Below, one piece after another: positions 62,088-64,000 of a stretch of 64,000 nt of DNA. The position numbers and the translations under genes were made by a program. A model generated the notes under the pieces. The model was not told the origin of the DNA and did no database searches. It worked only from the letters and a program-made list of their open reading frames with translations. The stretch covers positions 1 to 64,000 of the forward strand of contig NZ_JAAARM010000006.1 of assembly GCF_009908285.1 (NCBI RefSeq), in the 5' to 3' direction. Within the stretch, counting starts at the first letter, position 1. Each line of letters opens with the position of its first letter. This stretch comes from Pseudomonas sp. Fl4BN1 (GTDB lineage Bacteria; Pseudomonadota; Gammaproteobacteria; Pseudomonadales; Pseudomonadaceae).

Positions 62088-62723
62088 TCAGCGCGGCTTC
62101 TGGCGGAACGCCGAAGCGGCGATGCCCCACTGGCCCAGCCAGTAGAAAATGATGATGAGGTAGGGCGCGGCATCGAAGGCCAGCACAAAGCGGCTGATGC
62201 CGATCAGGCTGTCGGAGAAGGCGAAGCTCAAGGCGCCCAGTGCCGCCAGCAGCGCCGAGCGCTTGGGCACCTCTGTGCCTAGGCGCGCCAGGGCCCGCCA
62301 GAGCATGGCGCTGATGGTCAGGGCGTAGACGATCACCGGGATCAGCAACGGGCCGAGGCCGTGGGATATCAGGATGCCCAACAGCACTGTGCCGATGGCC
62401 AGGGCCACCAGCAGCGGTAGCAGGGCCGGGCGCCGGCAATCACTGAGATAGGCCTTGAGATAGGCCAGGTGCGCCACCAGGAAGGCCCCGAGGCCGAACA
62501 CGAACAGGTCCATGGGCCAGGCTAGCAACACATCGCCCAGTACCGAAAACAGCAGCCCGATAATGACCCAGCGGCGGTAGTCCCCGGGCGGTGCATCGTG
62601 CAGCCAGCCCAGCAGGGCGAGTACTGGCAGTGGCTTGACCAGCAGGCAGAGCAGCGTCGCATGTACGCTGACGCCGTAGATGAAGGTGGCGGCGCCCATC
62701 AGCGCAAGGATCAGCCAGCCCAT
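62088..62723 (-). CDS. YhhN family lysoplasmalogenase-like membrane protein
   Basis: 211 residues, eight predicted membrane spans (TFIYGVSVHATLLCLLVKPLPVLALL, RRWVIIGLLFSVLGDVLLAWP, and further). YhhN relatives, including human TMEM86, hydrolyse the vinyl-ether bond of lysoplasmalogens. Asp in GDVLLAW and SDSLIG are conserved in the family. Starts one base after the upstream protease-inhibitor gene, so cotranscribed. Substrate in this bacterium unknown. Confidence 0.85.
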   Translation of the reverse strand: MGWLILALMGAATFIYGVSVHATLLCLLVKPLPVLALLGWLHDAPPGDYRRWVIIGLLFSVLGDVLLAWPMDLFVFGLGAFLVAHLAYLKAYLSDCRRPALLPLLVALAIGTVLLGILISHGLGPLLIPVIVYALTISAMLWRALARLGTEVPKRSALLAALGALSFAFSDSLIGISRFVLAFDAAPYLIIIFYWLGQWGIAASAFRQKPR

Positions 62724-62724
62724 G

Positions 62725-63117
62725 TCAATTGACCGTGATCGAGCAGTCGAAGGCCTTCACCGGGGACTCTTCCGGCGCCCAGGGTTGCTGATAGGTCAGC
62801 AACAGCCGGCCGGTACCGCTGGCAAAGGCCTGGAAGCGCCAGCTCGAGTGCCCACCGCTACCCACCAGGCCGGTGTCGTCGGGGTTGTTGTAGACCTCGG
62901 GGCTGACCTTGCGCAGGATGCCGCCGGCCGAGTCCTGGATCGCCCAGCGATAACCTGTGGTGGGGTTGCTCGGTAGGGTGACGATCAGGTTTTGCCCGTT
63001 GTGCAGTTGCAACGGACATTCACTCTGGTTCTCCACCGTGACGTTTTGCTTGGGCTGGCTGGCGCAGGCAGTAAGCAGGGCAAGGCTGAACAGGGCAAGC
63101 AGGCGAGTTACGGGCAT
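62725..63117 (-). CDS. Chagasin-type (I42) cysteine protease inhibitor lipoprotein
   Basis: 130 residues from MPVTRLLALFSL; an ATG seven codons upstream exists. Lipobox LLTACA. Three binding loops of the I42 family are recognisable: NPTTGYRW, GSGGHSSW and the QPWAP loop. These proteins inhibit papain-type peptidases. P. aeruginosa has a homologous inhibitor (icp, PA0778) beside asrA, matching the order here. Confidence 0.87.
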   Translation of the reverse strand: MPVTRLLALFSLALLTACASQPKQNVTVENQSECPLQLHNGQNLIVTLPSNPTTGYRWAIQDSAGGILRKVSPEVYNNPDDTGLVGSGGHSSWRFQAFASGTGRLLLTYQQPWAPEESPVKAFDCSITVN

Positions 63118-63213
63118 GGGGCAGGAGGCTCCGATCATTCATGACGAACGGCGAGCATAACTGAAGATGTTGCGAAGTGTGGGGAGGGGAATAGAGGTTG
63201 GCCGTTATGACCT

Positions 63214-63273
63214 CTTCGCCGGCCAGCCGGCTCCTACAGCTTGGCAGCTATAGGCGTCGGCTTGCTGGCGAAT
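63214..63273. repeat. REP doublet (inverted pair)
   Basis: TTCGCCGGCCAGCCGGCTCC (63215) and a weaker forward TAGGCGTCGGCTTGCTGGCG (63251), just after the Lon-type gene's end. Confidence 0.78.
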
Positions 63274-63277
63274 GGGC

Positions 63278-64000
63278 TTAGAACAGCACTTTGGCCACGT
63301 CGGCGAAACGCTTGGCGAAGTGCACGGTGATGCCTTCCTTGAGGTAGTCCGGCAGCTCTTCGAAATGCCCGCGGTTGGGTTCCGGCAGGATCAGCTCGTG
63401 GATCTTCTGCCGCCGCGCCGCGATGACTTTCTCACGCACCCCGCCAATCGGCAGCACGTGGCCAGTGAGGGTCAGCTCGCCGGTCATGGCCACGCCTTTT
63501 TTCGGCGGCTGGTTGCGTGCCAGGGACAGCAGCGCGCTGGCCATGGTCACCCCGGCGCTGGGGCCGTCCTTGGGCGTAGCGCCTTCCGGCACGTGCAAGT
63601 GGACGAAGGCTTCGTCGAAGAACTTGCTGTCGCCACCGAACTGCTTGAGATGCGAACTGACGTAGCTGTAGGCGATCTCCGCCGACTCCTTCATCACATC
63701 TCCCAGTTGTCCGGTGAGCTTGAAACCCCGGTTGAGGGTGTGAATCCGCGTCGCCTCGATAGGCAGGGTGGCGCCGCCCATGCTGGTCCAGGCCAGGCCA
63801 GTGATGACTCCGGTGCCGCTCAGTAGCTGCTCGTTGCGGAACACCGGCATGCCCAGGGACGCTTCCAGGTCCTTGGGGCCGATCTTGATGCTGGCATCGG
63901 GTTCGTCCAGTAGCTTGACCACGGCCTTGCGCACCAGTTTGCCCAATTGCTTTTCCAGCTGGCGCACCCCGGCTTCCCGGGCGTAGCCGTCGATCACCGA
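63278..64000 (-). CDS. Lon-type ATP-dependent protease, C-terminal part (probably AsrA)
   Basis: 240 C-terminal residues visible; the gene continues beyond base 64000, so the start is not in the window. The AAA-lid end (YAREAGVRQLEKQLGKLVRKA) precedes the Lon proteolytic domain with the catalytic Ser in PKDGPSAGVTMAS and Lys in GGVREKVIAA. Pseudomonads have two Lon paralogues; the neighbouring inhibitor gene matches the surroundings of asrA (PA0779) in P. aeruginosa, linked to heat shock and aminoglycoside response. The assignment to AsrA rather than Lon is inferred from gene order. Confidence 0.82.
   Translation of the reverse strand, partial: SVIDGYAREAGVRQLEKQLGKLVRKAVVKLLDEPDASIKIGPKDLEASLGMPVFRNEQLLSGTGVITGLAWTSMGGATLPIEATRIHTLNRGFKLTGQLGDVMKESAEIAYSYVSSHLKQFGGDSKFFDEAFVHLHVPEGATPKDGPSAGVTMASALLSLARNQPPKKGVAMTGELTLTGHVLPIGGVREKVIAARRQKIHELILPEPNRGHFEELPDYLKEGITVHFAKRFADVAKVLF

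Overview
The window looks like chromosomal DNA of a fluorescent-group Pseudomonas (P. fluorescens / protegens / chlororaphis type). This rests on conserved gene blocks in pseudomonad order (queA-tgt-yajC-secD-secF; suhB / trmJ-cysE-iscRSUA-hscBA-fdx-iscX; ndk-rlmN-pilW-rodZ-ispG-hisS-yfgM-bamB-der; guaB-guaA), high GC at third codon positions, and many intergenic REP elements of the form GTAGGAGCCGGCTTGC. No phage, insertion sequence, CRISPR array or rRNA was seen. The species call is inference.

Layout. 190-4823 (minus): a Pls/PosA-type one-module nonribosomal synthetase overlapping a phosphopantetheinyl transferase. 5360-10193: an apparent 3-hydroxyaspartate utilisation cassette (iminosuccinate reductase-like protein, hydroxyaspartate ammonia-lyase, dicarboxylate/amino-acid symporter, RidA and a YheO/DauR-type regulator). 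Related palindromes lie before its first gene and before the regulator. 10442-16067: tRNA-Leu(CAA), queuosine genes and the Sec accessory complex. 16190-34682: housekeeping genes, including Fe-S assembly, tRNA/rRNA modification, type IV pilus and cell-shape factors, isoprenoid synthesis, outer-membrane assembly and ribosome biogenesis. 34872-47560: a keto-acid transaminase/omega-amidase pair, leuA, an M23 peptidase, xseA, a LysR/TSUP pair and GMP synthesis.

47708-57999 is the more accessory part. It holds a methionine-aminopeptidase-like protein that has lost its metal ligands, a HicA-like/HTH gene pair with its own palindrome, and a complete trehalose phosphotransferase locus (treR, treP, treC, a LamB-like porin, a fused EIIA-HPr-EI, and a small EIIB-like protein lacking cysteine). 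58207-64000: CumA-like multicopper oxidase, tadA, cmoA/cmoB, a YhhN lysoplasmalogenase, a chagasin-type protease inhibitor and the 3' end of a Lon-type protease (probably asrA), cut by the window end.

The best candidates for undescribed biology are the Pls-like synthetase with its own activating enzyme, the hydroxyaspartate cassette with its paired operators, the dead MetAP homologue, the HicA-like pair, and the Cys-less EIIB. All family assignments were made by reading sequence; no database search was run.
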